A stretch of 64,000 bases of DNA from Acidovorax_G lacteus (GCF_039540375.1 NZ_BAABEX010000030.1:62001-126000); one strand, 5' to 3'. Numbered from the stretch's first letter, positions 34,420-42,783 are shown. Notes: generated by a model from the sequence alone, not told the origin. Made by a program: numbers and translations.

Positions 34420-35259
34420 ATGGACCAAGCCCTCGCACTCGCCGCTGCCGCCCACACACCCACCAATCGACGCCTCGCGCTGAACGCCCTGGGCTCACTG
34501 GGGGTGGCCACCCTGCTGGGTTGCGGCGGCGGCGAAGACACTGACACCAGCACAGGCGCCGGTACGGGCACCGGCACCGGCACCGGCACCGGCACAGGTA
34601 CGGGAACCACCGCCAGTTGCTCGGTCGTCCCAGAGGAAACCGCGGGACCTTACCCAGCCGATGGTTCCACCGCCAGCAACAGCACCTACAACGTGCTCGC
34701 CCTTAGCGGCATTGTTCGATCAGATATTCGCAGCTCCATTGGCTCAGCCACCCAGGTCAGCGGGGTACCGCTGACCATCGCCATCACACTGACCAATACC
34801 AACGCCAGCTGCGCTCCACTGTCGGGCTACGCCATCTACCTGTGGCACTGCACGCAGGACGGACAGTATTCGGTCTACAGTTCCAACAACATCGCAGACA
34901 ACCACCTGCGGGGCGTGCAGGCCACAGATGCCAGTGGTACGGTAACGTTCACCACGATCGTGCCCGGCTGCTATTCGGGGCGCATGCCACACATGCACCT
35001 GGAGATCTACCGCAGCCTCTCGGCCGCTACCAACGCCAGCAACAAGCTCAAGACCACGCAGCTGGCCTTTCCCACCGAGGTACTGAGCACCATCTACAGC
35101 GCCAACGCGGGATATAGCAGCAGCGTTCGCAATCTGGCTGCGATGTCGTTCGCCACCGACAACGTTTTCAGTGACGGCACAGCCCTGGAGATGACCACCA
35201 TGCAGGCCCAAAGCGGTGGCGGGTACTCCGCCAGCATCACGATCTCGATTGCGGCCTGA
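34420..35259 (+). CDS. Exported intradiol-ring-cleavage-dioxygenase-like lipoprotein
   Basis: The 279-residue protein starts after AGGAGG. It begins with a twin-arginine-like signal (NRRLALNALGSLGVATLLGC) whose Cys35 suits lipidation, then a linker of alternating Gly-Thr (about 45-64), then a dioxygenase-like domain. Iron-ligand positions of the family are present: Tyr in GYAIYLWHCTQDGQYSVYS and in PGCYSGRMPHMHLEIY, with both histidines of PHMH. ETAGPYPADGS is also typical. The substrate is unknown; known intradiol enzymes open catechols, but they are cytoplasmic and this one appears anchored outside. GGCACC hexamers encode the linker. Confidence 0.82.
   Translation: MDQALALAAAAHTPTNRRLALNALGSLGVATLLGCGGGEDTDTSTGAGTGTGTGTGTGTGTGTTASCSVVPEETAGPYPADGSTASNSTYNVLALSGIVRSDIRSSIGSATQVSGVPLTIAITLTNTNASCAPLSGYAIYLWHCTQDGQYSVYSSNNIADNHLRGVQATDASGTVTFTTIVPGCYSGRMPHMHLEIYRSLSAATNASNKLKTTQLAFPTEVLSTIYSANAGYSSSVRNLAAMSFATDNVFSDGTALEMTTMQAQSGGGYSASITISIAA
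34567..34596 (+). repeat. In-frame GGCACC hexamer repeat
   Basis: Four exact GGCACC units and one GGCACA encode the Gly-Thr linker of the dioxygenase-like lipoprotein. Because the unit is six bases, slippage would lengthen or shorten the linker without breaking the frame. Confidence 0.85.
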
Positions 35260-35414
35260 AACCACAGAACCCGGCAGCCCCGGCAGCGCCAGATGCACCG
35301 CCACCCGCGGCATGGCAAGGCCAGACACCCCTGCGGATGGCGGGCCGCTGTGCGCTGCTCGGGGTCTGCGCCCCGACGTTCCTTTGGCTACCCCATGCTT
35401 GAGGCCGCAGCGCC

Positions 35415-35579
35415 AGGGAAGCTCTGCATAACGCCCTGCGGTCTGCGCGGGCTCGGCATCGGGCGGCCCGATGCATTGCGTTTCTTGCCCATAGCGCGGC
35501 TATGGGCTGCACAAAGCGCCTTGCGGTCCATCCCGAGCCGCACCCGCGCATCTTCGCGAGGGTGATGCAGCGCTTCCCT
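35415..35579. repeat. 165-bp imperfect inverted-repeat element
   Basis: The left arm (35415-35495) and right arm (35499-35579) are about 80 bases each and pair imperfectly from end to end. Paired blocks include AGGGAAGC/GCTTCCCT at the tips, CTGCATAAC against GTGATGCAG, TGCGCGGG against CCCGCGCA, and an exact centre GCCCATAGC-GCG-GCTATGGGC (35487-35507). It fills most of the 368-base gap between the dioxygenase-like gene and the small secreted protein gene. It encodes no transposase. It could be a small non-autonomous element or a large structured RNA. Confidence 0.72.
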
Positions 35580-35627
35580 AGCGGGCCGCATCGCGCCAAG
35601 GGTCGTTCCCCACCAGGATTTCAAACC

Positions 35628-35930
35628 ATGCTCCGTTCATTCTTTCAGCGCCATGCCAGAAGTGGCGCCGTCGTCTTCACGATACTGGCGACCTGCTGGT
35701 CGGGTTCGTCCAGCGCACAAGCGCCAGGCCGCCAGGGGCCGCCCGCTCCGCCCCCGGAAGCGTACGCGGCCTGCAAGGGCAAATCCGAGGGCGACAGCGT
35801 GACGCTGGCGATGCCCGATGGCCAATCGTTCACGGGCAGATGCCGCACAATCGACGGCGGCTTGGTGGCCGTACCCGCAGGGGGGCCTGGTGCCGCCGGA
35901 CGCCCCGGCGGCCCACCCCCAGGCCGCTGA
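35628..35930 (+). CDS. Small secreted protein, function unknown
   Basis: The 100-residue product has a signal peptide (basic MLRSFFQRHARSG, hydrophobic core, cut near SSAQA). The mature part has a Pro-rich start (PPAPPPEAYAACKGKSEG), a short core with two cysteines (Ala-Cys-Lys-Gly and Gly-Arg-Cys-Arg) and a Gly/Pro/Arg-rich end. Similar small Pro-rich proteins with one cysteine pair occur near two-component systems in related bacteria. It precedes the sensor kinase gene by 35 bases on the same strand. I assign no function; a periplasmic partner of the sensor is possible. Confidence 0.65.
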   Translation: MLRSFFQRHARSGAVVFTILATCWSGSSSAQAPGRQGPPAPPPEAYAACKGKSEGDSVTLAMPDGQSFTGRCRTIDGGLVAVPAGGPGAAGRPGGPPPGR

Positions 35931-35965
35931 CCGATCCGACACGACGCCCACGGTGGCCTGTTTTG

Positions 35966-37516
35966 ATGCCTCCTCTCACGCTGCACCGCAAGGTCTTCCT
36001 GGCACTTACCGTCTTGCTGCTGGCCTTGCTGCTGATGTTTGCAGGCCTTTCACGCTGGGGTTTGCAGCGCGGACTGGGGCCCTATGTGGCCGACATCGAA
36101 TTGGCCCGCCTGGGTTGGCTGGCCGAGCGCCTGCAGACCCACCACACCGAGAGCGGAGGATGGCAGAGGCTGCGCGCCGAACCCGGTCTGTGGGGCCGTC
36201 TGAGTCACCCCGGCTGGACCGGGAGCCAGCCCCAGGGCGTACCGCTACGCAGCCCTGCGCAGACGGGGACACACTCCCCTGAATCGGAAGCCTTGTACCC
36301 ACCGCCGCCTCCGCCAGGACCGCCGCCGTTCGAGCGCCCAGGAACCGGCCCCCGCGGCGGTCCCAAGCCACCGCCGCGCCATACCGACGACCTCTTCCCA
36401 CGCCTGGGCGTGCTGGACGAGCAAGAGCGTGTGGTGGCGGGCACACCGCCAACACCTGGCAGCGCCCGCACGGCACTGCGCGGCGCCGACGGCGCGGTGA
36501 TCGGACACCTTGTGCTGGCACCGCCCCCCGGGCTTCGCAGCGAGGCGGACCAGGCCTTCCTCGCGCAGCAGATGGGTTTTATCGCCGGGACCGGCCTGGC
36601 CGGGCTGGCGCTTGCGCTGCTGCTGTCGGGCTGGATCACCCGGCGCTGGCTGGCGCCAGTGGAGGCACTCGCCCATGGTGCCAACCGCATTGCACAGGGC
36701 CATCTCGACACCCGCGTCCCTGCGCATGGTCATGACGAACTCGCCCAGCTGACACGCACCTTCAACACCATGGCCGAGCAGTTGAGCAACCTGGAAGCCA
36801 GCCGCCGCCAATGGCTGAGCGATGTGGCGCACGAACTGCGCACCCCCCTGGCCGCGATGCGCGCCGAGATAGAGGCCCTACAGGACGGCGTGCGCCCCTT
36901 CGACGACAAAACCGCGTTGCGCCTGCACCGGCAGGTCATGCGCCTGATCCAGCTGGTAGGCGACCTGCGCGCCAGCCTGGATACGACCCATCACAGCGCA
37001 TTCACGGCCCGTGTACCGGTCCACCCGCTGCCGTTGCTGGCGGAGGCGCTCGCCTCCATGCGGCTACGCTTTGCGCTTGCAGCCATCGAGGTGGATGCCA
37101 CCGGGCTGCAGGCGCTGGCCACGATGCCTACGCCGCCGCTGGTGCACGGGGACGCCGAGCAATTGCAACGGGTGTTTCTGAACCTGCTGGAAAACAGCCT
37201 GCGCTACACCGATCCGGGTGGTCTGCTCCGCATCCATGCATGTCTGATCCCCGCAGAGAACGGCCCGCCCCATCTGCAAGTGCAATTCGACGACAGTGCG
37301 CCCGGCGTGCCCTCGCACGAGCTGCCGCGCCTTTTTGACCGCTTGTACCGCGCCGAAAGCTCGCGCAATCGCGACCATGGTGGTTCGGGCCTGGGCCTGG
37401 CGATCTGCCGCGCCATCGTGCTTGCACATGGCGGAACGTTGTCGGCCGAACCGTCTGCGCTGGGTGGACTACGGCTCACCCTCTTGCTGCCCTTGTTGGA
37501 CACACCAACCACGTGA
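35966..37516 (+). CDS. BaeS-like sensor histidine kinase
   Basis: The 516-residue membrane kinase has a first membrane helix at about 8-28, a periplasmic part (about 30-205), a second helix (about 208-228), HAMP, a phosphoacceptor helix with DVAHELRTPLAAM (His near 295) and an ATPase domain with NLLENSLRY, and GGSGLGLAICRAIV. The periplasmic part includes an unusual proline/glycine stretch (YPPPPPPGPPPFERPG and following). Stimulus unknown. The response regulator starts one base after the stop, so the pair is an operon. The ATG has only a weak ribosome site. Confidence 0.9.
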   Translation: MPPLTLHRKVFLALTVLLLALLLMFAGLSRWGLQRGLGPYVADIELARLGWLAERLQTHHTESGGWQRLRAEPGLWGRLSHPGWTGSQPQGVPLRSPAQTGTHSPESEALYPPPPPPGPPPFERPGTGPRGGPKPPPRHTDDLFPRLGVLDEQERVVAGTPPTPGSARTALRGADGAVIGHLVLAPPPGLRSEADQAFLAQQMGFIAGTGLAGLALALLLSGWITRRWLAPVEALAHGANRIAQGHLDTRVPAHGHDELAQLTRTFNTMAEQLSNLEASRRQWLSDVAHELRTPLAAMRAEIEALQDGVRPFDDKTALRLHRQVMRLIQLVGDLRASLDTTHHSAFTARVPVHPLPLLAEALASMRLRFALAAIEVDATGLQALATMPTPPLVHGDAEQLQRVFLNLLENSLRYTDPGGLLRIHACLIPAENGPPHLQVQFDDSAPGVPSHELPRLFDRLYRAESSRNRDHGGSGLGLAICRAIVLAHGGTLSAEPSALGGLRLTLLLPLLDTPTT

Positions 37517-37517
37517 C

Positions 37518-38204
37518 ATGAACCACCGCCGAATCCTTGTGGTCGAGGACGAACCTGACATCGCAGCCATCGTGGTGGACTACCTGCGCCACGCGGGCTA
37601 CGCGGTCGAGCATCAGTCTGATGGGCGCGCGGCGCTGCACAGCATGCTGGCCTCAGAGCCTGGCCTCACGCTGCTCGACATCATGTTGCCTGGCCTGGAT
37701 GGTCTGGAAGTGTTGCGACAGGCACGTGGGCACACGGCGCATCCGATCATCATGCTCACCGCCCGCGTGGAGGAGGTCGACCGCCTCATCGGCCTGGATC
37801 TGGGTGCGGACGACTACATCTGCAAGCCCTTCTCGCCGCGCGAGGTGGTGGCCCGCGTCAAGGCGGTGCTGCGCCGCAGCGCCTCGCAGGCACCTTCCCC
37901 CGCCCCCGCTGCCGACGCCGCGCTGGTGCTTGATCCGCTGCACTGGCAGGCCACGCTGCACGGCTTGCCGCTGGGCCTGACGCGGCGTGAGTTCCGACTG
38001 CTGCAGGTGCTGGCACGACAGCCCGGGCGTATCTTTTCGCGGCTGCAGTTGCTTGACCAGGCCTACGACGACACGCTGGATGTCAACGAACGCGCCATCG
38101 ACAGCCACATCAAAAACCTGCGCAAAAAACTCAGGGCCAGCAACCCCGACGGCCACGACTGGATCAGGTCGGTCTATGGCGTGGGCTTTGCGCTGGATCT
38201 CTGA
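37518..38204 (+). CDS. BaeR-like OmpR-family response regulator
   Basis: The 228-residue protein has a receiver domain (about 4-118) with acidic pocket EDE, phosphoacceptor Asp in LTLLDIMLPGLDG and Lys in YICKPFSP, and a winged-helix DNA-binding domain (about 135-226) with LTRREFRLLQVLARQPG and VNERAIDSHIKNLRKKL. It should bind direct repeats when phosphorylated by the kinase encoded one base upstream. Likely targets include the small secreted protein gene ahead of the pair. Confidence 0.93.
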   Translation: MNHRRILVVEDEPDIAAIVVDYLRHAGYAVEHQSDGRAALHSMLASEPGLTLLDIMLPGLDGLEVLRQARGHTAHPIIMLTARVEEVDRLIGLDLGADDYICKPFSPREVVARVKAVLRRSASQAPSPAPAADAALVLDPLHWQATLHGLPLGLTRREFRLLQVLARQPGRIFSRLQLLDQAYDDTLDVNERAIDSHIKNLRKKLRASNPDGHDWIRSVYGVGFALDL

Positions 38205-38512
38205 GCGCCCGATGGAACGTAGCAGCCACCGCGATCAACTCCTGTTTTGATAGCAACTGATGCATATAAATCAAGCACAAGCATCGATTTTGATGCCATA
38301 ACTTGTGCCCCTGGCGAAACGGATTGCCACGCGCACTGACGCGCCAGTGGCATCCACGCGAGGCGGGCCTTACGCCAAGCCGCCGTCAGCGATCTGTACC
38401 CCGCCTCTGTCAAAATACACACTGCTTGTCGGGGTGCTGCCACGCCGTGGTGCGCCCTGCGCCTCCAGGCGGGCCGTCGGCAACGCACCGCTTTCAACCC
38501 CCACGAACTGCC
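38205..38512. other. 308-base gap before fumarase
   Basis: No gene is visible. It contains the diverged dispersed repeat (38241-38300), an inverted repeat GGATTGCCAC...GTGGCATCC (about 38331-38357) and the probable fumarase promoter and leader. Confidence 0.5.
38241..38300 (+). repeat. Dispersed repeat, copy f (diverged)
   Basis: TTTTGATAGCAACTGATGC, then ATAAATCAAGCACAAGCATC, then GATTTTGATGCC resemble the shared TGATAGC and ATCAAGCAC parts of the family. TTTTGATAGC near the left and GATTTTGATGCC near the right frame it. It follows the response regulator gene. Confidence 0.5.
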
Positions 38513-40066
38513 ATGACCACCTCCATTCGCCAGCAGGATCTGATCGACTCCATCGCAGGGGCCCTGCAATACATCAGCTACTACCATCCGACCGACTACA
38601 TCGCGCACCTGGCGCGCGCATACGAGTTGGAGCAAAGTGCCGCGGCCAAAGACGCGATGGCGCAGATCCTGACCAACAGCAAGATGAGCGCGACCGGCCA
38701 GCGCCCCATCTGCCAGGACACGGGTATCGTCAACGTGTTCCTCAAAGTGGGCATGGACGTCCGCTGGGAGGGGTTCACTGGCAGCCTCGAAGACGCCATC
38801 AACGAAGGTGTGCGACGGGGCTACAGCCATCCCGACAACATGCTGCGCGCATCCGTGGTGGCAGACCCTCAATTCGCCCGCAAAAACACCAAGGACAACA
38901 CGCCTGCCGTGATCTTCACGCAGATCGTGCCGGGCAATACCGTCGACATCATCGTGGCGGCCAAGGGTGGAGGCTCGGAAAACAAGTCCAAGATGATCAT
39001 GATGAATCCGAGCGACAACCTGGTCGATTGGGTGCTCAAGACCGTTCCGACCATGGGGGCTGGCTGGTGCCCACCGGGCATGCTGGGCATTGGCATCGGC
39101 GGCACGGCCGAAAAGGCTGTGCTCCTGGCCAAGGAAAGCCTGATGGACGACCTGGACATGTACGAGCTGCAAGCCAAGGCGGCGCGCGGCGAAAAGCTTG
39201 ATCAAGTGGAAGAGTTGCGCCTTGAGCTGTATGAAAAGGTGAATGCACTGGGCATTGGCGCGCAAGGACTGGGCGGTCTGACCACCGTGCTGGACGTCAA
39301 AATCAAGATGTACCCCACCCACGCGGCCAGCAAGCCGGTGGCCATGATTCCGAACTGTGCGGCCACGCGCCACGCACATTTCGTGCTGGACGGCTCAGGG
39401 CCTGTGTACCTAGACCCGCCGAGCCTGGACCTGTGGCCCAAGATCGACTGGGCACCCGACTACAACAAGAGCAAGCGCGTCAATCTGGACACGCTGACCA
39501 AGGACGAGGTGGCCAGCTGGAAGCCCGGCGACACCCTGCTGCTCAATGGCAAAATGCTGACGGGCCGCGATGCCGCCCACAAACGCATCCAGGACATGCT
39601 CGCCAAGGGCGAAAAGCTGCCGGTGGATTTCACGAATCGGGTGATCTACTACGTCGGGCCAGTGGACCCTGTGCGCGAAGAGGTGGTGGGCCCCGCCGGC
39701 CCCACCACCGCCACCCGCATGGACAAATTCACCGACATGATGCTGGAGCAGACGGGCCTGATCGCCATGATCGGCAAGGCCGAGCGCGGCCCAGTGGCCA
39801 TCGAGTCGATCAAGAACCACAAGAGCGCCTATCTGATGGCGGTGGGTGGCGCGGCGTACCTGGTGTCCAAGGCCATCAAGCATGCGAAAGTCGTTGGTTT
39901 CGCCGACCTGGGGATGGAGGCGATTTACGAGTTCGATGTGGTCGACATGCCCGTCACCGTGGCCGTGGATGCCGGGGGCACCAGTGCCCACGTCACCGGC
40001 CCGGCCGAATGGCAAAAGCGTATCGCCACAGGCGACTTCAAGGGTATTGGGGTATCGGCAGCCTGA
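38513..40066 (+). CDS. fumA: Class I fumarate hydratase (iron-sulfur type)
   Basis: The 517-residue enzyme has the alpha-then-beta domain order of single-chain class I fumarases. It interconverts fumarate and malate in the citric acid cycle using a [4Fe-4S] cluster. Likely cluster cysteines are in RPICQDTGIVNVFL, AGWCPPGMLGIG and IPNCAATRHAHF. The C-terminal domain has PVDPVREEVVGPAGPTTATR and VDAGGTSAHV. Class I enzymes lose activity in oxygen. The start (MTTSIRQQDLIDSIAGALQY) is conserved. FumA versus FumB cannot be told apart. Confidence 0.94.
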   Translation: MTTSIRQQDLIDSIAGALQYISYYHPTDYIAHLARAYELEQSAAAKDAMAQILTNSKMSATGQRPICQDTGIVNVFLKVGMDVRWEGFTGSLEDAINEGVRRGYSHPDNMLRASVVADPQFARKNTKDNTPAVIFTQIVPGNTVDIIVAAKGGGSENKSKMIMMNPSDNLVDWVLKTVPTMGAGWCPPGMLGIGIGGTAEKAVLLAKESLMDDLDMYELQAKAARGEKLDQVEELRLELYEKVNALGIGAQGLGGLTTVLDVKIKMYPTHAASKPVAMIPNCAATRHAHFVLDGSGPVYLDPPSLDLWPKIDWAPDYNKSKRVNLDTLTKDEVASWKPGDTLLLNGKMLTGRDAAHKRIQDMLAKGEKLPVDFTNRVIYYVGPVDPVREEVVGPAGPTTATRMDKFTDMMLEQTGLIAMIGKAERGPVAIESIKNHKSAYLMAVGGAAYLVSKAIKHAKVVGFADLGMEAIYEFDVVDMPVTVAVDAGGTSAHVTGPAEWQKRIATGDFKGIGVSAA

Positions 40067-40089
40067 TGCCCACAATGCAGGCCGCGTGA

Positions 40090-40998
40090 ATGCCAGACCC
40101 AGCGAACGCCCCGGGCACAGCGGAGGCTCTGCGTTCCCCCGCCGTGCGGGACCCTCGAGCGCCCATCGGCGTTTTTGACAGTGGTGTCGGGGGCCTGAGC
40201 GTGCTGCAGGCGCTGCAGGCAGAACTGCCCGACGAGCGCTTTGTCTACCTGGCCGATAGCGGCCATGCGCCCTACGGCGAGCGCGGAGACGCGTACGTGT
40301 CACTGCGCTCCCATACGATCGCGGACTTTCTGGTCCAGGCGCGCGGGGTCAAGGCGTTGGTGGTGGCCTGCAACACCGCCACAGCCGCTGCCATCCACGA
40401 GATACGGTCGGTCTACCCTGACCTTCCACTTGTTGGCATTGAACCCGCCCTCAAACCCGCTAGCCGCGAAAGTCGCACCGGACGCGTGGGCGTGATAGCC
40501 ACCCGCGGCACCGTCAGCAGCCAGAAGTTTCAGGCGCTGCTGCAGTCCCTGCAGCACCAAACCCAGTTTGCGGTACAGGCGTGTGACGGATTGGCCCACG
40601 CGATCGAACGCGAGGCCGCCGTATCCGCTGTGGCGGGCGGTGATGCCGAGAGCCCGGCTGTCGAAGCCCTGTGCGCGCGTTACCTGGGAGCCTTGGGGTC
40701 ATTTGGCGAGGAGCCAGGGGAGATCGACACACTGGTGCTGGGCTGCACCCACTATGTTTTCGCGCGGCGCATTTTGTCTCGCCTCGCCGGCCCGGGGGTA
40801 CGCCTCATGGACACCGGCCAGCCTGTGGCACGCCAGACCAGACGCTTGCTGTCAAGCCTGGACCTGCTGGCTCCGCCGTCCGCTCTGCATGGCGAGTCCG
40901 TGCAGTTGTTGACGACAGGATGTCTGGACGACCTCCAGAACGTTGCACGCCATTGGTTGGGCCTGTCTGCCAGCAGTTGTCAAAGCATCGCTGTGTGA
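40090..40998 (+). CDS. murI: Glutamate racemase
   Basis: The 302-residue cytoplasmic enzyme makes D-glutamate for peptidoglycan without a cofactor. It has IGVFDSGVGGLSVLQAL, catalytic Cys94 in VVACNTATAAA, and the second catalytic cysteine in LVLGCTHYVF (about 221). The N-terminal extension of about 24 residues before APIGVFDSG is longer than usual and poorly conserved, so a later start is possible. It follows fumarase by 23 bases on the same strand and may be co-transcribed. Confidence 0.94.
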   Translation: MPDPANAPGTAEALRSPAVRDPRAPIGVFDSGVGGLSVLQALQAELPDERFVYLADSGHAPYGERGDAYVSLRSHTIADFLVQARGVKALVVACNTATAAAIHEIRSVYPDLPLVGIEPALKPASRESRTGRVGVIATRGTVSSQKFQALLQSLQHQTQFAVQACDGLAHAIEREAAVSAVAGGDAESPAVEALCARYLGALGSFGEEPGEIDTLVLGCTHYVFARRILSRLAGPGVRLMDTGQPVARQTRRLLSSLDLLAPPSALHGESVQLLTTGCLDDLQNVARHWLGLSASSCQSIAV

Positions 40999-41020
40999 CA
41001 CCAGGACAAGGCCCCATCCG

Positions 41021-41554
41021 TCATTGCCAGAGTGTTTCACCCCCGAGCGCCAAGTGCACGAGATAGACCCGGGTCTCCAATTCCAGGCGGTGGTAATCCG
41101 GTTCGATGTGAACGCACAGCTGATAGAACGAGCGGTCGTGCTCGCTATGCCGCAGGTGCGCCAATTCATGCGCCACGATCATGCGCAGGAAGGGCTCGGG
41201 GCAGTTGCGAAACAGGCTCGCAATCCGCACCTCATGCCGTGCAGCATTCCGCCCTCCGTGTACCACGATACGGTGGGTGTGCAAGCCCAAAGCGTGGCGC
41301 ATCGTCTGAATCTTGGCGTCGTAGCACACCTTGCGCAGGCTGGGCGCCGATCGCAGAAACTCACTTTTGAGCGACTGTGCCAATGCGCCCAAAGCACGGT
41401 CGCTCCGCAACGAATGCGCAGCGGGGTACCTCCCAATCAACCAGGCCCCCAATCCCTGAGCCTTGTGAATGCCACGCAACTGTTCCAGCAGAGGCGCCGG
41501 GTACCCGCTCAGCGCCGCCCACGCCTGGACGCCTTCTACACGCTGGTCAACCAT
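41021..41554 (-). CDS. YgjP/M48-type metallopeptidase (DUF45-like)
   Basis: The 177-residue protein has the zinc motif HELAHLRHSEHDRSFY (about 127-142), in which HExxH plus the later histidine is the YgjP/WLM pattern, and IVVHGGRNAARHE-like strands before it. Members are small cytoplasmic metallopeptidases, some linked to DNA-protein crosslink repair; the specific role is unknown. It is shorter at the N-terminus than typical YgjP proteins (about 230 residues). It converges with murI across 22 bases. Confidence 0.82.
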   Translation of the reverse strand: MVDQRVEGVQAWAALSGYPAPLLEQLRGIHKAQGLGAWLIGRYPAAHSLRSDRALGALAQSLKSEFLRSAPSLRKVCYDAKIQTMRHALGLHTHRIVVHGGRNAARHEVRIASLFRNCPEPFLRMIVAHELAHLRHSEHDRSFYQLCVHIEPDYHRLELETRVYLVHLALGGETLWQ

Positions 41555-41680
41555 GCCATCGCAAGCGCTGCTTCAGCTTCGCAGACAACTCTCGTACGCC
41601 ATTCACGCCGCGTCGATCAGATCAGCGCAACAGGGTAGTCACACCCCGCACCGGGCCCGTGAACGATTTACACCCATTCG

Positions 41681-42304
41681 TCAGTGGAGATGACGGGGGC
41701 GACGAGAACCCCCATGGCCGCTTCCTCCGCCAGAACCTCGCGGCGGCTTCCCGATCTCCAGGGAACTGACCAAAGCATCGAAACGCTGTCCGAACAGCTT
41801 ATCAATCTCCGCGACAACGCCACCAAGTTCAGCGCCATCGAAGTGGCGCTCCATGATGTTGACGACATCTTGTACAAGCAGGTCGCGCTGGACCTGCATG
41901 ATGGCCGCAGGGGTCGGCCCGACGAAGAGCATCACGAAGTCGTCGCGAGACTCAGCGCCTTCGTCTTCATCCTCTTCATCAAACTCGGTGTCGTAGAAGG
42001 TGACCTCCAACGCGGCCCCTTGCTCGGACAGTTCGTTGAGACTCATGCACATCTCATCCAGAGACTGGCGGAAGTCTTCATCGCCCCGAACCGTCCAGCA
42101 GATCTGAAGCATTCGCTCTTTGCTGTGGAACTGAATGCCGGGCTCCTCTTCGTAAGCACTAGCCGCACCATCGGCAAGCGACTTGGCTCCGGCATACTTC
42201 CAGAGCGGGCGTAGCGCTTCCTGCAGCTGCTCGTAACCAATGTCTGGCCGCAGCAGCACCTGGCCGTGGACATGTATCTCAAAAGGTGCGTTGTAGCGTG
42301 ACAT
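41681..42304 (-). CDS. Conserved acidic protein, function unknown
   Basis: The 207-residue protein has no signal peptide or membrane segment. It begins MSRYNAPFEIHVHGQVLLRP and has a strongly acidic loop (YDTEFDEEDEDEGAESRDDF, about 104-123) and a Gly/Ser/Arg/His-rich tail (GSGGGSGHGGSRRPRHLH). The middle resembles two alpha-beta repeats, with LQICWTVRGDEDFRQSLDEM and DFVMLFVGPTPAAIMQVQRD. I recognise it as a conserved Burkholderiales hypothetical but cannot name a function. It lies between a tRNA-Leu gene and the YgjP-type peptidase gene. Confidence 0.75.
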   Translation of the reverse strand: MSRYNAPFEIHVHGQVLLRPDIGYEQLQEALRPLWKYAGAKSLADGAASAYEEEPGIQFHSKERMLQICWTVRGDEDFRQSLDEMCMSLNELSEQGAALEVTFYDTEFDEEDEDEGAESRDDFVMLFVGPTPAAIMQVQRDLLVQDVVNIMERHFDGAELGGVVAEIDKLFGQRFDALVSSLEIGKPPRGSGGGSGHGGSRRPRHLH

Positions 42305-42317
42305 AGTCGAATCGTAG

Positions 42318-42410
42318 TGGTGCCCCGAGCCGGGGTCGAACCGGCACGCCCCTTTTCAGGAAGGCGGCGGATTTTAAGTCCGCAGTGTCTACCAATTTCA
42401 CCATCGGGGC
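42318..42410 (-). tRNA. tRNA-Leu (anticodon TAA)
   Basis: The minus strand reads GCCCCGATGGTGAAATTGGT at the 5' end, with anticodon stem GCGGA-CTTAAAA-TCCGC, a long variable arm (GCCTTCCTGAAAAGGGGC region), T arm GCCGGTTCGACCCCGGC and encoded CCA. The 7-base acceptor stem GCCCCGA/TCGGGGC pairs. The 93-nt length with CCA suits class II tRNA-Leu reading UUA. Confidence 0.95.
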
Positions 42411-42509
42411 GCCGAGCATCAGAGCGCTGGGCACGCCAGCGTATACCCGTCCGACCTCAGGTGCAATCCCAACTGCAGACCGGCACACAGCAAGCGCCGC
42501 GACACCAAG

Positions 42510-42537
42510 AAAAAAGGGAAGCCTAAGCTTCCCTTTT
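42510..42537 (-). terminator. Terminator after tRNA-Gly (downstream copy)
   Basis: On the minus strand AAAAGGGAAGC-TTAG-GCTTCCCTTTTTT forms an 11-bp stem with a T run, seven bases after the encoded CCA of tRNA-Gly. The hairpin at 42784-42811 is nearly identical. Confidence 0.88.
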
Positions 42538-42543
42538 AGAGTT

Positions 42544-42619
42544 TGGAGCGGGAAAAGAGTCTCGAACTCTCGACCTCAACCTTGGCAAGGTTGCGCTCTA
42601 CCAACTGAGCTATTCCCGC
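42544..42619 (-). tRNA. tRNA-Gly (anticodon GCC), downstream copy
   Basis: The minus strand starts GCGGGAATAGCTCAGTTGGT, has the anticodon loop TTGCCAA between CAACC and GGTTG, T arm GAGAGTTCGAGACTCT, and CCA encoded. All stems pair. The 76-nt gene is identical to the one at 42819-42894. A TATAAT at 42663-42658 lies about 40 bases upstream, so it probably has its own promoter. Confidence 0.95.
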
Positions 42620-42697
42620 ATTGCTTGCAAAGTTCTGATCAACTCAGCAAGACTTAAATTATAACACAACTTTTGCTCACCTGAGCAACAGGCATCT

Positions 42698-42771
42698 TGG
42701 AGGCGCGGGCCGGAGTCGAACCGACCTACACGGATTTGCAATCCGGTGCATAACCGCTTTGCTACCGCGCC
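42698..42771 (-). tRNA. tRNA-Cys (anticodon GCA)
   Basis: The minus strand reads GGCGCGGTAGCAAAGCGGTT, with anticodon loop TTGCAAA between CCGGA and TCCG, T arm GTCGGTTCGACTCCGGC and encoded CCA. It is 74 nt long, between the two tRNA-Gly copies. Confidence 0.95.
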
Positions 42772-42783
42772 AGAAACCTGGAT

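Noticed and set aside
35388..35624. A 78-codon minus-strand frame across the inverted-repeat element
   Set aside because: The open frame follows from the GC-rich arms of the repeat. It has no ribosome site and no protein-like pattern.
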